Shown: in pieces, positions 31,875 to 32,323 of the stretch | Layout of the letters: the number at the start of each line of letters is the position of its first letter | Numbering within the stretch: position 1 is the stretch's first letter | Assembly (NCBI GenBank): GCA_002335145.1 | Contig: DDBV01000020.1 | Coordinates: 1 to 32,323, forward strand | From: Patescibacteria group bacterium UBA2023 | GTDB taxonomy: Bacteria; Patescibacteriota; Gracilibacteria; BD1-5; UBA2023 | Reading direction: 5' to 3' | DNA length: 32,323 bases | Position numbers and translations under genes: made by a program | Notes under the pieces: generated by a model | The model's database searches: none | Seen by the model: only the letters and a program-made list of their open reading frames with translations | What the model was told of the DNA's origin: nothing

Positions 31875-32323
31875 AGGATTTGGGAGAAGAATCGGTGGAG
31901 GCGAACGGTCAACAAATCTCTGCCCATGTCAAGTTCGAGCCTCTCGAACATCGTGGAGTTGGCCAAGAAACGCTCCTCTCTTCCGCGAAGGTCGATGTTC
32001 CCGTTAAGCAGGTAGAAGAAGGCTTCCATCTCCTGCATCTCCTGTTCGCGCATCTGCCTGATCTCTTGTTCGGCTTCCGCTATTGCTTGGGTGTAGTGTT
32101 TGATTCCCGCGTTGCAGGCCACGAAGTCGCTTTCCCGGACGTTCTCATCTTTCATGAGCGCGGTACGCATCTCGTTGAGGGATCGCAACTCTCTTTCGTA
32201 TGCCGTCTTCGCAATGTTTTTGCTCCGAAGGAATTTCGTGGTGCGCTTCCTGGAGAGGGCTTCCAAGTGCGTCATAATCTGCGTCTTGTACTTCTCGATT
32301 CTTTTGCGATTCTTGAGGAAGTC
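31784..32323 (-). CDS. C-terminal part of a second serine recombinase (5' part beyond the window)
   Basis: The frame is open at the window edge, so the gene starts outside. The readable part is a long coiled coil (IEKYKTQIMTHLEAL through AIAEAEQEIRQMREQEMQEM), then FLANSTMFERLELDMGRDLL and TVRLHRFFSQIL. That is the coiled-coil and end-strand arrangement of large serine recombinases, so I read it as a tandem recombinase. UGA 31871-31873 overlaps the start of the next recombinase as ATGA. If UGA is Gly, the frame extends 29 codons to TAG 31784-31786, overlapping the next gene by 91 bases. The extra tail (GVHEEQTISL...) looks unconserved, so this UGA may be an old stop codon. Confidence 0.6.

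Overview
Most of this window (about 1,477 to 32,323) reads as the chromosome of a Candidate Phyla Radiation bacterium that translates UGA as glycine (genetic code 25), i.e. the Gracilibacteria (BD1-5) / Absconditabacteria (SR1) lineage. Under the standard code many genes look broken by TGA. Reading TGA as Gly restores family-conserved glycines in PEBP, TruB, MoxR, DUF192 and serine recombinase motifs, and rejoins SecA, trigger factor and RpoB. I count 29 in-frame UGA codons in 13 of 24 ordinary genes, plus about 10 in the recombinases. Those 24 genes, and the tmRNA tag, all end in UAA or UAG. A release factor 1 gene is present. G+C is about half by eye, which seems high for this lineage.

Positions 1 to about 1,475 differ: very G+C-rich, betaproteobacterial-looking sequence (TPR-like C-terminus, a degenerate second copy of it, and a conserved hypothetical gene cut in mid-frame). 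It meets the C-terminal end of a CAP-domain protein at a small hairpin near 1,473-1,489. A chimeric assembly or amplification join is the simplest explanation.

Layout after the join: CAP-domain end, PEBP-family protein and murC on the + strand. These converge on a minus-strand operon of two HAD-like phosphatases, a 2H phosphoesterase and a U32 peptidase (6,877 down to 3,559). Two small + genes follow (MGMT-like and DUF192). They converge on a 21-kb co-directional minus run from rpoB at 28,552 to truB at 7,746: rpoB, rpoC, PmtA-like methyltransferase, BatD-like protein, MoxR ATPase, prfA, clpP, a methyltransferase, tyrS, lspA, a membrane protein, tig, secA, lepB, truB. The run groups transcription, translation termination, protein folding and proteolysis, export (SecA, both signal peptidases) and tRNA maturation. 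Next come an acidic, membrane-anchored surface protein and a tmRNA gene on the + strand.

The right end (30,123-32,323) holds two tandem large serine recombinase genes, one cut by the window edge. They face the tmRNA 3' end, and the code-25 reading frame of the complete one runs into the tmRNA gene. This suggests an integrative element that uses the tmRNA 3' end as attachment site.

Five sigma-70-like promoters are visible (before U32, tig, clpP, rpoB and tmRNA), with a weaker one before the surface protein. I see no CRISPR array and no tRNA genes.
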